DNA of 64,000 nucleotides from Nocardia niigatensis NBRC 100131 (GTDB taxonomy: Bacteria > Actinomycetota > Actinomycetes > Mycobacteriales > Mycobacteriaceae): positions 372,001 through 436,000 of the forward strand of contig NZ_BAGC01000043.1 of NCBI RefSeq assembly GCF_000308655.1. Reading direction: 5' to 3'. This document shows positions 25,763 through 34,341 of this stretch, in pieces (position 1 is the first letter of the stretch; every line of letters starts with the position of its first letter). The position numbers were made by a program, and so were the translations under genes. Below the pieces are notes generated by a model that worked only from the letters and a program-made list of their open reading frames with translations, was not told the DNA's origin and made no database searches.

Positions 25763-28387
25763 GTGAAGGTGCGTCCGGCGAAGCTGTTGCCGACCGGCAA
25801 CGTAAAGTTCGCGCCGCCAACGGAATTGCTACGACCCCGCACCATCCGGGCACGCTTGCGCCGCATTCTCATCGTCTCCGTGACCCTGGTGCTGGCCCTG
25901 CTGACCGTGATCGTCGCCCGCGAGGTGAACGACTATCGGGACACCGGGGACACCGACCGGGCGGTACATCTCGCGCTGGCGGTCCAGGACCTGGTCCACG
26001 AGGTGCAGCGCGAACGCGGTCTCACCAACGGCCTGCTCGGCGGTGACACCGCCTCCCGGCCCGCGCTCGGCAATCAGCGGCTGGCCACCGACAGCGCACT
26101 GCAGGAACTGAATTCGGCGCTGGGCGAACAGGCGCCGGGCGCGGATCTGGTGCGGACGGCGCTCAACCAGTTCTCCGGGGTGACCACCAATCGCGCCGAC
26201 GTGGACAGCGGACGCGCCGACCGGACCGTCTCGTTCACCTTCTACACCACGGCGATCGCCGCGCTGAACCAGGCGCGGCCCGCCCTCGACCACGCGCAGG
26301 ACCCGCAGCTGTGGCGGGGGCTGCAGAGCCTCTACGCGCTCGGCGACGTCAAGGAGTTCACCGGTCAGGAGCGCGGCTTCCTCAACGGCGTGTTCGCCGC
26401 CGGCGGCTTCGGGTCCGGCGAGTACGTGCGGTTCCTCGACATCCGCGCCGCCAAGCAGGCCGCGATCACCGCCTTCGAACGCGATGCCACGGCCGCCCAG
26501 CGTGCCCGGCTGGCCACCGCCATGCACACCGATGAGTCGGTGCGCGCCGGTGACGCGGAGGCCATCGCCATCGCCTCGGCGCGCGGGGCGCTCACCGAAC
26601 CGGTGAATCCGGCCGACTGGTGGCGGGAGATGAGCTCCGTCGTCGACGGCGAGCGATCCGTGCAGCGCAGCGTGGGCAACGAGATCACCGCGCGGGCGGG
26701 CGAACTGCGCCGCGACGCCGCGGTCCGGCTGACGCTCTACGTGCTGGCCGCACTGCTCGCCATCGCCACCGAGGCGACGCTGATGATAGCCAGTGTGCGG
26801 GCCATCGTGCGGCCGCTGGCAGCGCTGGCCCGGGAGGCCGACCACGTCGCGGGCGAGCGGCTGCCACAGCTCATCGCGGCCTGGCAGACCTCCGAGGGCG
26901 TGGATCCGGATCCGCCGGAACCGGTGCGCGCCGACGAGGCCGCCGGCGCGGAGATCGTCTCGGTGGCGGCGGCGCTGGACCGGGTGCAGAGCACCGCCTA
27001 CGAACTCGCCTCCGCCCAGGCGCGGCTGCGCCGCAACACCACCGAGTCCATGGCCAACCTGGCCCGGCGCAATCAGAATCTGGTGCGCCGCCAGCTCGGA
27101 CTGATCAGCGACTTCGAGCGCGAGGAGCTCGACCCCAGCGCGCTGTCGAACCTCTTCGAGCTCGACCACCTGGCCACCCGCATGCGCCGCAATGCCGAGA
27201 GCCTGCTGGTGCTGGTCGGCGAGTCCAGCCCGCGCCGGTGGTCGAAACCCATTCCGCTGACCGATGTCATCCGGGCCGGGCTCTCCGAGGTCGACGACTA
27301 CCGCCGGGTGGTGCTACGCCGCGTGGACCCGACCGCGGTCGCGGGCGCACACGTCACCGAGATCGCGCACATGCTGGCCGAACTCATCGAGAACGGACTG
27401 TCCTTCTCACCGCCCGATCAGGAGGTGGAGATCTACGGCCGGCGGCTGGGTACGCGCTACATGATCGCGGTGGTCGACCACGGCGTCGGCATGCCGCCCG
27501 ACCAGCTCGCCACCGCCAATGCCCGGCTGCGCGGGGAAGCCGACTTCCTGGTGGCGCCCACCCGCTTCCTCGGTCACTACGTGGTCGGCAGGCTCGCGCG
27601 GCGGCTCGGGGTCGAGGTCGAGCTGACCGTCTCCCCCACCGGCGGTGTGGTGGCGCGGCTGGTGCTGCCCGCCGAACTGCTGGGCGACCCCGACGCCGAA
27701 CTCCCCGCGCCGCCCGAGGACTCGAAACACGCTGCGGGAGCACAGCTTCCCACCGTCGTCGACACCATGCCGGACCCGAAGCCGGGACGCCACAGCTCCC
27801 GGAACACGGCCGCGGCGGATCGCGCGACGCCCGCCCCCGCGACCAGCGTCGATACCGAGAAGCCCACCGGGACAGCGGATTCCACGGGCCCGACCGAACT
27901 CATCAGCACACCCGGCGAGACGCCCGCCGCCGCGAGCGAAAAACGCAACGGCACTTCGGCGGTGTCGAACGGCATCAAGCTGGTACCCCTGCCCGACCGC
28001 ACCGAACCCCCGCGCGCGACCCCCGCCGAGCGCCTCTTCGGTGGCCCCGCGACCGGATCGTTCGCCATCCAGCCTGGACCGCCGGAGCCGAACCCCGGCC
28101 TCGCGAGCTCACCGCCCCCGGCGACCGAGGTTTCGGCAGCCGTCCCGGAGGCGCAACGTACGCGAAACGGTCTCGTCAAGCGCACCAGGAAGACTCGCGA
28201 GAACCCCGGTTCACCGGATGGCGATCGACCGGCACCCGCACCGCAGCCCGCGGCCCCGGCCACGGAACGCACACCGGACACCGCGGAACGCACACCGGAA
28301 ACGGTGCGCAGCATGCTCGCCGGATTCCGCTCCGGACACCAGCGCGGGCAGAGCGGCGAACCGCCGCGATCAGGATCGAAAGCATAG
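25763..28387 (+). CDS. cvnA: Conservon sensor-kinase-like protein CvnA with nitrate/nitrite-sensing domain
   Basis: 874 residues. Membrane helix 1 (about 32-52), an extracellular NIT-type helical sensor domain (about 60-310, starting HEVQRERGLTNGLLGGD), membrane helix 2 (about 316-338), a HAMP region, a dimerisation region ending LDHLATRMRRNAESLL, and a HATPase (HMLAELIENGLSFSPP N-box; VVDHGVGMPP G-box). A long disordered Pro/Thr/Ala-rich tail (about 650-874) follows. CvnA proteins head the CvnABCD operons of actinomycetes, membrane complexes that couple a histidine-kinase-like sensor to a small GTPase. Ligand unknown. Confidence 0.9.
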   Translation: MKVRPAKLLPTGNVKFAPPTELLRPRTIRARLRRILIVSVTLVLALLTVIVAREVNDYRDTGDTDRAVHLALAVQDLVHEVQRERGLTNGLLGGDTASRPALGNQRLATDSALQELNSALGEQAPGADLVRTALNQFSGVTTNRADVDSGRADRTVSFTFYTTAIAALNQARPALDHAQDPQLWRGLQSLYALGDVKEFTGQERGFLNGVFAAGGFGSGEYVRFLDIRAAKQAAITAFERDATAAQRARLATAMHTDESVRAGDAEAIAIASARGALTEPVNPADWWREMSSVVDGERSVQRSVGNEITARAGELRRDAAVRLTLYVLAALLAIATEATLMIASVRAIVRPLAALAREADHVAGERLPQLIAAWQTSEGVDPDPPEPVRADEAAGAEIVSVAAALDRVQSTAYELASAQARLRRNTTESMANLARRNQNLVRRQLGLISDFEREELDPSALSNLFELDHLATRMRRNAESLLVLVGESSPRRWSKPIPLTDVIRAGLSEVDDYRRVVLRRVDPTAVAGAHVTEIAHMLAELIENGLSFSPPDQEVEIYGRRLGTRYMIAVVDHGVGMPPDQLATANARLRGEADFLVAPTRFLGHYVVGRLARRLGVEVELTVSPTGGVVARLVLPAELLGDPDAELPAPPEDSKHAAGAQLPTVVDTMPDPKPGRHSSRNTAAADRATPAPATSVDTEKPTGTADSTGPTELISTPGETPAAASEKRNGTSAVSNGIKLVPLPDRTEPPRATPAERLFGGPATGSFAIQPGPPEPNPGLASSPPPATEVSAAVPEAQRTRNGLVKRTRKTRENPGSPDGDRPAPAPQPAAPATERTPDTAERTPETVRSMLAGFRSGHQRGQSGEPPRSGSKA

Positions 28388-28398
28388 GAGGACACCGG

Positions 28399-28827
28399 GT
28401 GACGACCCACTACACCGACACCGATCCGCACACCTTCAATTGGCTGCTGGCCGACTTCGTGCGCACTACCGACGGGGTGCGCGACGCGGTGGCGGTGTCC
28501 TCCGACGGGCTGCTCATGGCCATGTCCCAGGGCCTGGACCGGACCGCGGCCGACCGGCTCGCCGCCATCGTCTCCGGGCTCACCAGCCTCGGCCGAAGTG
28601 CCTCGCGCAGTTATGATTTCGACGGCCTGCGGCTTATCATGATCGAGATGGGGCGCGGCTTCCTGCTGGTCTCCGCCATGAGCAACGGCAGCTGTATCGG
28701 CGTGATCGCCGACCACGAGGCCGATGTCAGCCTGGTCGGCTATCAGATGGCGGTGCTGGCCGACCGCGCCGGCGCGCTGCTCACCCCGGCGCTGATCACC
28801 GAACTGCGAGAGTCACTGAGCCGATGA
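28399..28827 (+). CDS. cvnB: Conservon protein CvnB, roadblock/LC7 domain
   Basis: 142 residues starting with GTG behind AGGAGG. Roadblock/LC7 fold: NWLLADFVRTTDGVRDAVAV, SSDGLLMAMSQGLDR, then a hydrophobic strand set FLLVSAMSNGSCIGVIA. These proteins modulate the partner GTPase (CvnD), in a manner compared to GTPase-activating proteins. It overlaps cvnC by four bases (ATGA). Confidence 0.9.
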   Translation: MTTHYTDTDPHTFNWLLADFVRTTDGVRDAVAVSSDGLLMAMSQGLDRTAADRLAAIVSGLTSLGRSASRSYDFDGLRLIMIEMGRGFLLVSAMSNGSCIGVIADHEADVSLVGYQMAVLADRAGALLTPALITELRESLSR

Positions 28828-29165
28828 ACGATTGGCACCGGCACGAGGAACAGGTGGTGCGACCCTTCCTGGTCACCTCCGGCCGGACCAGGCCCGTCGT
28901 CGACGGCCTGCGCATCGAAACGCTGGTGCGCGCCGCCCCGGCGGCGCTGTCCGCGCCGCTGCGCTTCGAACTCGAACGGGTGGTGCGGCTGTGCCAGCGC
29001 CCGCACTCCATCGCCGAAATCGGTGCGGCGCTTCGGGTTCCGATCGGCGTCGCCCGGGTACTGGTCAGCGATCTGGTGTCCGCCGGACACGTCTCGGTGG
29101 GCCGGACCGATGAACTCTCCACCACCGCTCTCGAAAGGATCCGGGACCTTGTTCGCAACCTCTGA
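28824..29165 (+). CDS. cvnC: Conservon protein CvnC, DUF742
   Basis: 113 residues, the DUF742 family: VRPFLVTSGRTRP at the start, the middle FELERVVRLCQRPHSIAEIG and a winged-helix-like end IGVARVLVSDLVSAGHVSV. Third member of the conservon, overlapping cvnB and cvnD; probably a scaffold or DNA-binding component. No enzymatic motif. Confidence 0.9.
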   Translation: MNDWHRHEEQVVRPFLVTSGRTRPVVDGLRIETLVRAAPAALSAPLRFELERVVRLCQRPHSIAEIGAALRVPIGVARVLVSDLVSAGHVSVGRTDELSTTALERIRDLVRNL

Positions 29166-29739
29166 CCCCGCCGCGCCCCTGGCCTCCTCGGTGAAGATCG
29201 TGACCAGCGGCGGCTTCGGCGTCGGCAAGACCACCTTCATCGGCGCCATCTCCGAGATCGAGCCGCTGGCCACCGAGGCCGCCATGACCGAAGTGTCGGT
29301 GGGACTGGATGATCCGGGCCCGGCGACCGGCAAGACCACCACCACCGTCGCGCTGGACTTCGGCCGCATCACCCTCGATTCGAACCTGGTGCTCTATCTT
29401 TTCGGCACCCCCGGTCAGGAACGCTTCGAATTCCTCTGGGACGACCTGCTCGACGGCGCGCTCGGCGGTGTGCTCCTGGTCGACACCGGCCGGGTGGAGG
29501 AATGCTATCCGGTGCTGGACTTCTTCGAACGGCGCGGCACGCCGTTCGTGGTGGCGGTCAACCGTTTCGACGACGGGCCCCGCTTCGAGCTCGAGGAGGT
29601 CCGCGAGGCCCTCGACCTCTCTCCCGGCATCCACCTCATGGATTGCGATGCCCGCGACCGGGACTCGGTGAAAACCGTCCTCGTGGCACTGCTGGAACAG
29701 ATCCTGCAGGCCCGCCGCTCCCCGGCGCTGGCCGTCTGA
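29149..29739 (+). CDS. cvnD: Conservon small GTPase CvnD
   Basis: 196 residues. P-loop GGFGVGKTTF, switch-region GTPGQERFEFLWDDL and the specificity motif as VNRFDD (N-R-x-D, for NKxD). Related to MglA-type GTPases. The TTG at 29149, ten bases after AAAGGA, gives a normal CvnD N-terminus and overlaps cvnC by 17 bases; an ATG-started longer frame from 29023 has no homology in its first 40 codons. It closes the operon ahead of a strong hairpin. Confidence 0.88.
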   Translation: MFATSDPAAPLASSVKIVTSGGFGVGKTTFIGAISEIEPLATEAAMTEVSVGLDDPGPATGKTTTTVALDFGRITLDSNLVLYLFGTPGQERFEFLWDDLLDGALGGVLLVDTGRVEECYPVLDFFERRGTPFVVAVNRFDDGPRFELEEVREALDLSPGIHLMDCDARDRDSVKTVLVALLEQILQARRSPALAV

Positions 29740-29755
29740 CGATCCGGCCGAAAAA

Positions 29756-29787
29756 ATCGCCCCGAGTGCGCAAGCACTCGGGGCGAT
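29756..29787. terminator. Bidirectional terminator after the conservon
   Basis: A perfect 14-bp stem, ATCGCCCCGAGTGC (29756-29769) with GCACTCGGGGCGAT (29774-29787), and a stable GCAA tetraloop; A-run on the left (AAAAAA 29751-29756) supplies a U-tract for minus-strand transcripts. It serves cvnD and the small minus-strand peptide gene that faces it. Confidence 0.85.
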
Positions 29788-29816
29788 CGCCCGAAAACCC
29801 TTCGCTCTATTGCGAA

Positions 29817-29933
29817 TTAACGGCCGAAGGATCCCGTCCACAGGGTGTTGAGCAGACCACCCAGGGCCGCGCTACCGGTGTCCAGCACGCCGTTCAGCGC
29901 AGCGGAACCAGTGTTGATGATAACCGGGATCAT
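29817..29933 (-). CDS. Possible 38-residue hydrophobic peptide
   Basis: ATG at 29933 behind AGAGAGGTTGAAAC, stop TAA at 29817-29819. The peptide begins MIPVIINTGSAALNG and contains an internal duplication (VLDTGSAALGG repeats the NTGSAALNG unit). It is hydrophobic, Gly/Ser/Ala-rich, and lacks a charged signal-peptide start. Its transcript would end at the stem at 29756-29787, which has its U-tract on this side, and an IdeR-like box lies 77 bases upstream. Too short for family recognition; judged plausible from ribosome binding site, duplication and terminator. Confidence 0.45.
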   Translation of the reverse strand: MIPVIINTGSAALNGVLDTGSAALGGLLNTLWTGSFGR

Positions 29934-30009
29934 GTTTCAACCTCTCTCTGGTGAATGCCGCCGTCCGGGATTTCCGTTCGGCGACCGGACCCACACTGCC
30001 GAGGCAGAC

Positions 30010-30028
30010 TTAGGCGAACCTTGCCTGT
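30010..30028. promoter_or_regulatory. IdeR/DtxR-like iron box
   Basis: TTAGGCGAACCTTGCCTGT matches the DtxR/IdeR consensus TTAGGTTAGGCTAACCTAA at 11 of 19 positions, including the outer TTAGG and CCT. It is upstream of the 38-residue peptide frame and about 60 bases beyond the 3' end of the minus-strand gene at 30089. Candidate iron-responsive repressor site; weak by itself. Confidence 0.4.
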
Positions 30029-30088
30029 AGCTGAGAGGTAGCTAAGACGGCGTGTGTGGCCCATCACAGGGACAGGACCGTCCAGTTC

Positions 30089-30460
30089 CTACTGTGGCGG
30101 CGACGACCCCTGCGAATACAGGCTCACTTCGCCGCCCTCTCCCAGAAACGCGTTGACCAGCATTGTTCCGCTGGAACGCAATTCGTCGGGGTCCGGCGCG
30201 GCGGTCGTTACGGCGACCTGCGGCAGCGCGCCCCAGTTCACGACAAACCGATCGGGCGGTCCGTTGTCGTCGGACAGATGCGCGAGCCGGAACACCGACA
30301 CCGTTCGGCGAACAATCAGATTGCGGACGACTTCGGCAATTCGCTCGGGATCTTCCAGCGCGAACATGAAACCGAACCGCAGCTCGGGCGAAGAAGCATA
30401 GGCGGGCACGAATATCGAGGCTAACGGACTACGGCGCGCCACGCCCTCGGCGCGCCGCAC
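30089..30460 (-). CDS. Hypothetical protein
   Basis: Up to 123 residues. The middle looks well ordered (FGFMFALEDPERIAEVVRNL, VVNWGALPQVAVTT, GTMLVNAFLGEGGEV), alternating strands and helices, consistent with a small soluble alpha/beta protein. The first 25 residues are Arg-rich and probably noncoding, so the true start may be an internal ATG. A competing plus-strand frame of equal length has worse composition. Not recognised. Confidence 0.5.
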   Translation of the reverse strand: MRRAEGVARRSPLASIFVPAYASSPELRFGFMFALEDPERIAEVVRNLIVRRTVSVFRLAHLSDDNGPPDRFVVNWGALPQVAVTTAAPDPDELRSSGTMLVNAFLGEGGEVSLYSQGSSPPQ

Positions 30461-30869
30461 TGATAGCTATTCATAAGCCTTGGTAACTGTACCCGCGGGT
30501 AGCAGGCTCGCCCTGGTCGAGCCCACCCACGAACCCGTCTCACACACCGCCCGCGCAGGTGTCGATCAGCCTTCAACCGCAGCGGCCATGTGACCGTCTT
30601 GTAATGCTGTATAACGATTTTCAGGCAGCTTCGCCGATCACGCGCCGGATGGTTGCGCCCCTCCGACTATCGCGCTTTCCTGAATATGTCCCGCATTATC
30701 GGACAGTCTTCTCATCGCATCGTCGCGGATTTCCCGGTTACTTCACCGTGTCGCTGGTGGTGGGCTGTGCGTTCCGGGTGCGGGGCTGCGCCGGAGCCGA
30801 GGGGAGCCCCTCCCCGAAACCCCCTCGGTCCTGGCGCATCCACACATGCGACGGCCGAGGGTGGGAATC
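30461..30869. other. Noncoding interval with candidate promoter for the DUF4254 gene
   Basis: No convincing protein-coding frame. TGTGAC (30589-30594) and TATAAC (30610-30615), 15 bases apart, are the best promoter candidate for the gene at 30870, leaving a leader of about 250 bases. The leader contains an AGGGGAGCCCCTCCCC hairpin-like stretch near 30800. No riboswitch was recognised. Confidence 0.35.
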
Positions 30870-31490
30870 ATGGCAACCGACTACACCGGAGCGGGTTTCG
30901 GGGCCGAGCTCCCGCCACCGTCAACGCTGTTGCGCGCCTTCCGCGAACCGGTCGACTCCGACCGTCACGATCGCGATGTCCTCGAATCAGCACACGAACT
31001 CGTGCGCTGCCACGAACACCGGCATCGCGCCCTCGACACGGCGCATGCCGCCGACGCCACCCCCGACGATGTCGCCGACAGCACCCACTACGTCGACCGG
31101 ATCGACGAGCGCCGGGCCGAACTGGTGGCCCGCATCGACGACTGGGTGGCGGTGAACATTCCGCACCGCGCCGGAGCCTCGCTGCATACCGAGACCCTGG
31201 GCGCGGTCATCGACCGGATGGCCGCGAAATGGGTTGCCGCACAACGGGCTCTGGGCAATACCGAGCCCGAGCCGGGTACTGCCGAGGCCGGGCCGATGCG
31301 GCCTTCGAAAGCAGCCGACGGGCGAGCCCGGCGACGCGCGGTGGCGCATCGCATCAGCGAGGACCGGCCCCGCCGCGGGGTGGACACGGAGGCCCACCTG
31401 CAGTGGTACCGCCTCGCCGAGCTCGCCGACGGCTATCGGGATCTGATCGCGGACGTCGCCCAGCACCGCCGGCGACTGCCCAGCTGGTGA
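30870..31490 (+). CDS. DUF4254 domain-containing protein
   Basis: 206 residues from ATG 30870 (behind GAGGGTGGGA). All-helical, rich in His, Arg and Glu, with SAHELVRCHEHRHRAL and VDRIDERRAELVARIDDWVA near the start and a C-terminal Trp-Tyr region (HLQWYRLAELADGYRDLI). This is the DUF4254 pattern, common in Nocardia and mycobacteria, function unknown. A Pro/Ala/Glu-rich linker lies near residue 130. No membrane segment. Confidence 0.75.
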   Translation: MATDYTGAGFGAELPPPSTLLRAFREPVDSDRHDRDVLESAHELVRCHEHRHRALDTAHAADATPDDVADSTHYVDRIDERRAELVARIDDWVAVNIPHRAGASLHTETLGAVIDRMAAKWVAAQRALGNTEPEPGTAEAGPMRPSKAADGRARRRAVAHRISEDRPRRGVDTEAHLQWYRLAELADGYRDLIADVAQHRRRLPSW

Positions 31491-31500
31491 GGAACCCCGG

Positions 31501-31851
31501 CTAGCGGGGATCGACCACCTCGGCGTCGATGACGTCGTCGCCCGTGACCCGCTCGCTGCGGACCGGCTTCGTTGCCGAATCATCCTGCGCGGGTGCGGGT
31601 TCCGGGGTGTCGCCGTCCTCGTCGAGATCGTCGGCCAGGTTCTCGGCGGTGGCCCGCTGGGCAGCCGCGTCCTGGGCGGCAGCGGCGGCGGCCTCTCGCA
31701 TCTCGATGGCGTCGGTGATCCAGTCACCGATCTCGCGCGTCACCTCGGCGACGGTGCCGGTGATGATCGAGGCGATATTGCCGACGTGCCGGGCTCCCGA
31801 CGACGTCAATTCCTGGATCAGATCCTTGTTGCTCTCGAACTTGGAAATCAT
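31501..31851 (-). CDS. Small helical protein co-transcribed with the desaturase
   Basis: 116 residues. N-terminal amphipathic helices (ESNKDLIQELTSSGARHVGN, IITGTVAEVTREIGDWITDA), an Ala/Glu coiled-coil-like stretch and an acidic, disordered tail. Its ATG directly abuts the TAG of the desaturase gene, so it is translationally coupled to it and is probably expressed with the desaturase system, perhaps as an assembly or localisation factor. Not recognised as a named family. Confidence 0.65.
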   Translation of the reverse strand: MISKFESNKDLIQELTSSGARHVGNIASIITGTVAEVTREIGDWITDAIEMREAAAAAAQDAAAQRATAENLADDLDEDGDTPEPAPAQDDSATKPVRSERVTGDDVIDAEVVDPR

Positions 31852-33000
31852 CTATACGCCCACTTCGCTCGCCTGCCCCCGGCGCATCACGATAACACCG
31901 GCCTGTGCTGAATTCTTGACCAGGAACGGCGGCAGCGCCAGCTTGAACAGCTTCGCCCACACCGAACCGATCTGCCGGGAGAAGCGGCCGGTGTTGTAGG
32001 GCAGGCCGTGCTTTTCGCACAGCGCCTTCACCTCGGGGGCGATTTCCGGGTACCGGTTGGCCGGCAGGTCCGGGAACAGGTGGTGCTCGATCTGGTGCGA
32101 CAGGTTGCCGGACATGATGTGGAAGAGCTTGCTGCCCTTGATGTTGGCCGAGCCCAGCATCTGGCGTACGTACCACTCACCCTGGGTCTCCTCGGCGCAC
32201 TCCTCCTTGGTGAACGTCTGTACGCCCGTCGGGAAGTGGCCGCAGAAGATGATCGAGAACGTCCACAGGTTGCGCACGATATTGGCGGTGAAGTTGGCGG
32301 CGAGGGTGGACAGGAACAGCGGCCCGGTCAGCGCCGGGAACACCACGTAGTCCTTGAGCACCTGACGACCGGCCTTGCGCCACTGGCCCTGGAGCAGGGT
32401 CTTGACCTCGCTCCAGGGCTTCTTACCCCGCACGATGTTCTCGACCTCGAGGTCGTGGCCCATCACGCCCCACTCGAAGGCCACCATCAGGATGAAGGCG
32501 TAGAGCGGGTTGCCCAGCCGCAGCACGTTCCAGCTCTGCGCCTCGTCCACGCGCAGGATGCCGTAACCGACGTCGCGGTCCATGTCGAGGATGTTGGTGT
32601 AGGTGTGGTGCATGTAGTTGTGCGAGTGCCGCCACTGGTCACTCGGGCAGACCGTATCCCATTCGAAGACACGGGAATTCAGGGTCGGCTCACGCATCCA
32701 GTCCCACTGGCCGTGCATGACGTTGTGGCCGATCTCCATATTGTCGAGAATCTTCGACACGCTCAGCGCGGCCACGCCGGCCAGCCAGAACGGCGGCAGG
32801 AAGCCCAGGTAGAGCAGGCCGCGGCCGGCGATCTCGAAGCCGCGCTGGGCCTTGATGACGTTGTAGATGTACTCGCGGTCCCGGTCGCCCAGGTCGGCGG
32901 TGATGCGGGCGCGCAGCGCGTCCAGCTCACGGCCGATCTCCTCGACCTGGTCGACGCTGAGCACCAGCGGGCCCTCGGTGGTTTCGGTGAGGATCGCCAT
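31852..33000 (-). CDS. desA3: Membrane acyl-CoA/stearoyl desaturase, DesA3-like
   Basis: 382 residues. Three His boxes of the membrane di-iron desaturases: HNVMHG, HSHNYMHHTY and HQIEHHLF. Hydrophobic segments flank them (near 70-90 and 190-240). The mycobacterial homologue DesA3 (Rv3229c) introduces a delta-9 double bond into stearoyl-CoA, taking electrons from the oxidoreductase Rv3230c; the same two-gene order is seen here. It is followed directly by the 116-residue protein gene. Confidence 0.88.
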   Translation of the reverse strand: MAILTETTEGPLVLSVDQVEEIGRELDALRARITADLGDRDREYIYNVIKAQRGFEIAGRGLLYLGFLPPFWLAGVAALSVSKILDNMEIGHNVMHGQWDWMREPTLNSRVFEWDTVCPSDQWRHSHNYMHHTYTNILDMDRDVGYGILRVDEAQSWNVLRLGNPLYAFILMVAFEWGVMGHDLEVENIVRGKKPWSEVKTLLQGQWRKAGRQVLKDYVVFPALTGPLFLSTLAANFTANIVRNLWTFSIIFCGHFPTGVQTFTKEECAEETQGEWYVRQMLGSANIKGSKLFHIMSGNLSHQIEHHLFPDLPANRYPEIAPEVKALCEKHGLPYNTGRFSRQIGSVWAKLFKLALPPFLVKNSAQAGVIVMRRGQASEVGV

Positions 33001-33033
33001 GATGATCCCTCCTGTTCAGATGGCGGATATGAG

Positions 33034-34098
33034 TCAGAGAGCGAGGTCGACGTCCCCGACGGGGGCGTTGATGCAGATCTGGATGGGCTGATCCGGGTCG
33101 CTGTCGAGCTCCCCGGTGCGCAGGTTGCGGGTGCAGCCGCTGCGCTTGACGGCCGTACAGGAGAAGCAGATGCCCATGCGGCAGCCGTACTCGGGGCTGA
33201 GGCCCGCGGATTCGGCCTGCTCGAGCAGGCTTTCGCCGGTGTTCTCGGCGACCACGCCGGAGTCGGAGAAGGTCACCTTGCCCTCGGCGTCGGCCGGGTT
33301 CACCACCGTGGTGGCGAGGGTGAACTCCTCACTGTGCAGCCGGTCGCCGAGCTGTTCGGCCTCGTAGACGTTGCGCACCGCGGCCATCAGGCCGGGCGGG
33401 CCGCACAGGTAGGTCTGCGCGGACGCGAACCAGGGCGCGAGGGACTCCAGCTCGTCGTAGCCGAAGCCGGCGTCGCGCTGGGTCTCCGGGTAGCGGAATT
33501 CGATGCGGACATTGCCGTGCTGCATGGCGATCGCCTCGAGCTCCTGGCGATGCGGCACCCATTCCGGAGAACGGTTGTAATGCAGGAACAGGATGCGGCC
33601 GCGGTAGCCCTCGTTGGCGAGGGTGCGCAGCATGGACAGCACCGGCGTGATGCCGCTGCCGCCGCTGATCAGCACGATCTGCTCGGGCCGCGACTCGGGC
33701 AGGTGGAACACGCCCGCGGCGGGCTCGAGGTCGACGACCATGCCGGGAATCGCGTTGTCGTGCAGGTGATTCGAGACCAGCCCCTGCGGGTGGGCCTTGA
33801 CGGTGAGTTCGATGTGCCGGTCGCGGCGCCCCTCGGCGTTGACCGGCGAATAGCAGCGGGTGTGGCGCACGCCGTCGATCACGACGCCGATCTGCACGTA
33901 CTGCCCCGCCACGTGCCCGGACCACTGCCGGGCGGGCTTGAGGGTGAGAGTGACCGAGCCGACCGCGCTGCGCCGCACGTGGGTGATCTCCGCGCGCATC
34001 GAGCGCCGGGTCAGCGTAGGGCGCACCAGCTCGAGGTAGCGATCGAGCGGATGCGGGGTGGTCATTGTCTTCTGCACCAGGTCGAGTAGTCCGACCAT
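33034..34098 (-). CDS. Ferredoxin-type oxidoreductase partner of the desaturase
   Basis: 354 residues: FAD-binding barrel with RCYSPVNAEG (about residues 80-90), NAD(P) domain with GGSGITPVLSMLR (about 148-160), and a C-terminal plant-type [2Fe-2S] domain with C-x4-C-x2-C in CRMGICFSC and a later Cys. This fusion delivers NADPH electrons to the desaturase, as reported for Rv3230c/DesA3. First gene of the operon; 33 bases separate it from desA3. Expression is probably controlled by the divergent TetR protein. Confidence 0.88.
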   Translation of the reverse strand: MVGLLDLVQKTMTTPHPLDRYLELVRPTLTRRSMRAEITHVRRSAVGSVTLTLKPARQWSGHVAGQYVQIGVVIDGVRHTRCYSPVNAEGRRDRHIELTVKAHPQGLVSNHLHDNAIPGMVVDLEPAAGVFHLPESRPEQIVLISGGSGITPVLSMLRTLANEGYRGRILFLHYNRSPEWVPHRQELEAIAMQHGNVRIEFRYPETQRDAGFGYDELESLAPWFASAQTYLCGPPGLMAAVRNVYEAEQLGDRLHSEEFTLATTVVNPADAEGKVTFSDSGVVAENTGESLLEQAESAGLSPEYGCRMGICFSCTAVKRSGCTRNLRTGELDSDPDQPIQICINAPVGDVDLAL

Positions 34099-34231
34099 GT
34101 GAGCCTCCTGTCACGTCGCCGGGCTGAGCGACGCCTCTTCGCAGTCGATGCGCCCCCGGCGTGACCTCGTTGTCACGCCGGCCGGACACTGGGCCGCGCT
34201 GGACCCTGATATCCTTTCGGTGCACATCTGT

Positions 34232-34246
34232 ACACTGAAATAGTGT
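34232..34246. promoter_or_regulatory. Short inverted repeat in the desaturase/TetR gap
   Basis: ACACT-GAAAT-AGTGT, a 5-bp inverted repeat overlapping TACACT, which could be a -10 element on the plus strand, and CACTAT on the minus strand. It may be a regulator contact in the divergent promoter. Confidence 0.35.
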
Positions 34247-34279
34247 GCCGGGCGAAGCCACTCCAGTTCAACCGGCAGT

Positions 34280-34296
34280 TCGTGTGACCCACACGA
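34280..34296. promoter_or_regulatory. Perfect inverted repeat, probable TetR operator
   Basis: TCGTGTG-ACC-CACACGA, a perfect 7-bp inverted repeat with a 3-base centre, 46 bases before the TetR start and in the promoter region of the reductase-desaturase operon. The best operator candidate in this gap. Confidence 0.6.
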
Positions 34297-34341
34297 CATC
34301 TTGCGAATGGAACGAATGTGAACGCATGTATGGTGATCGAG

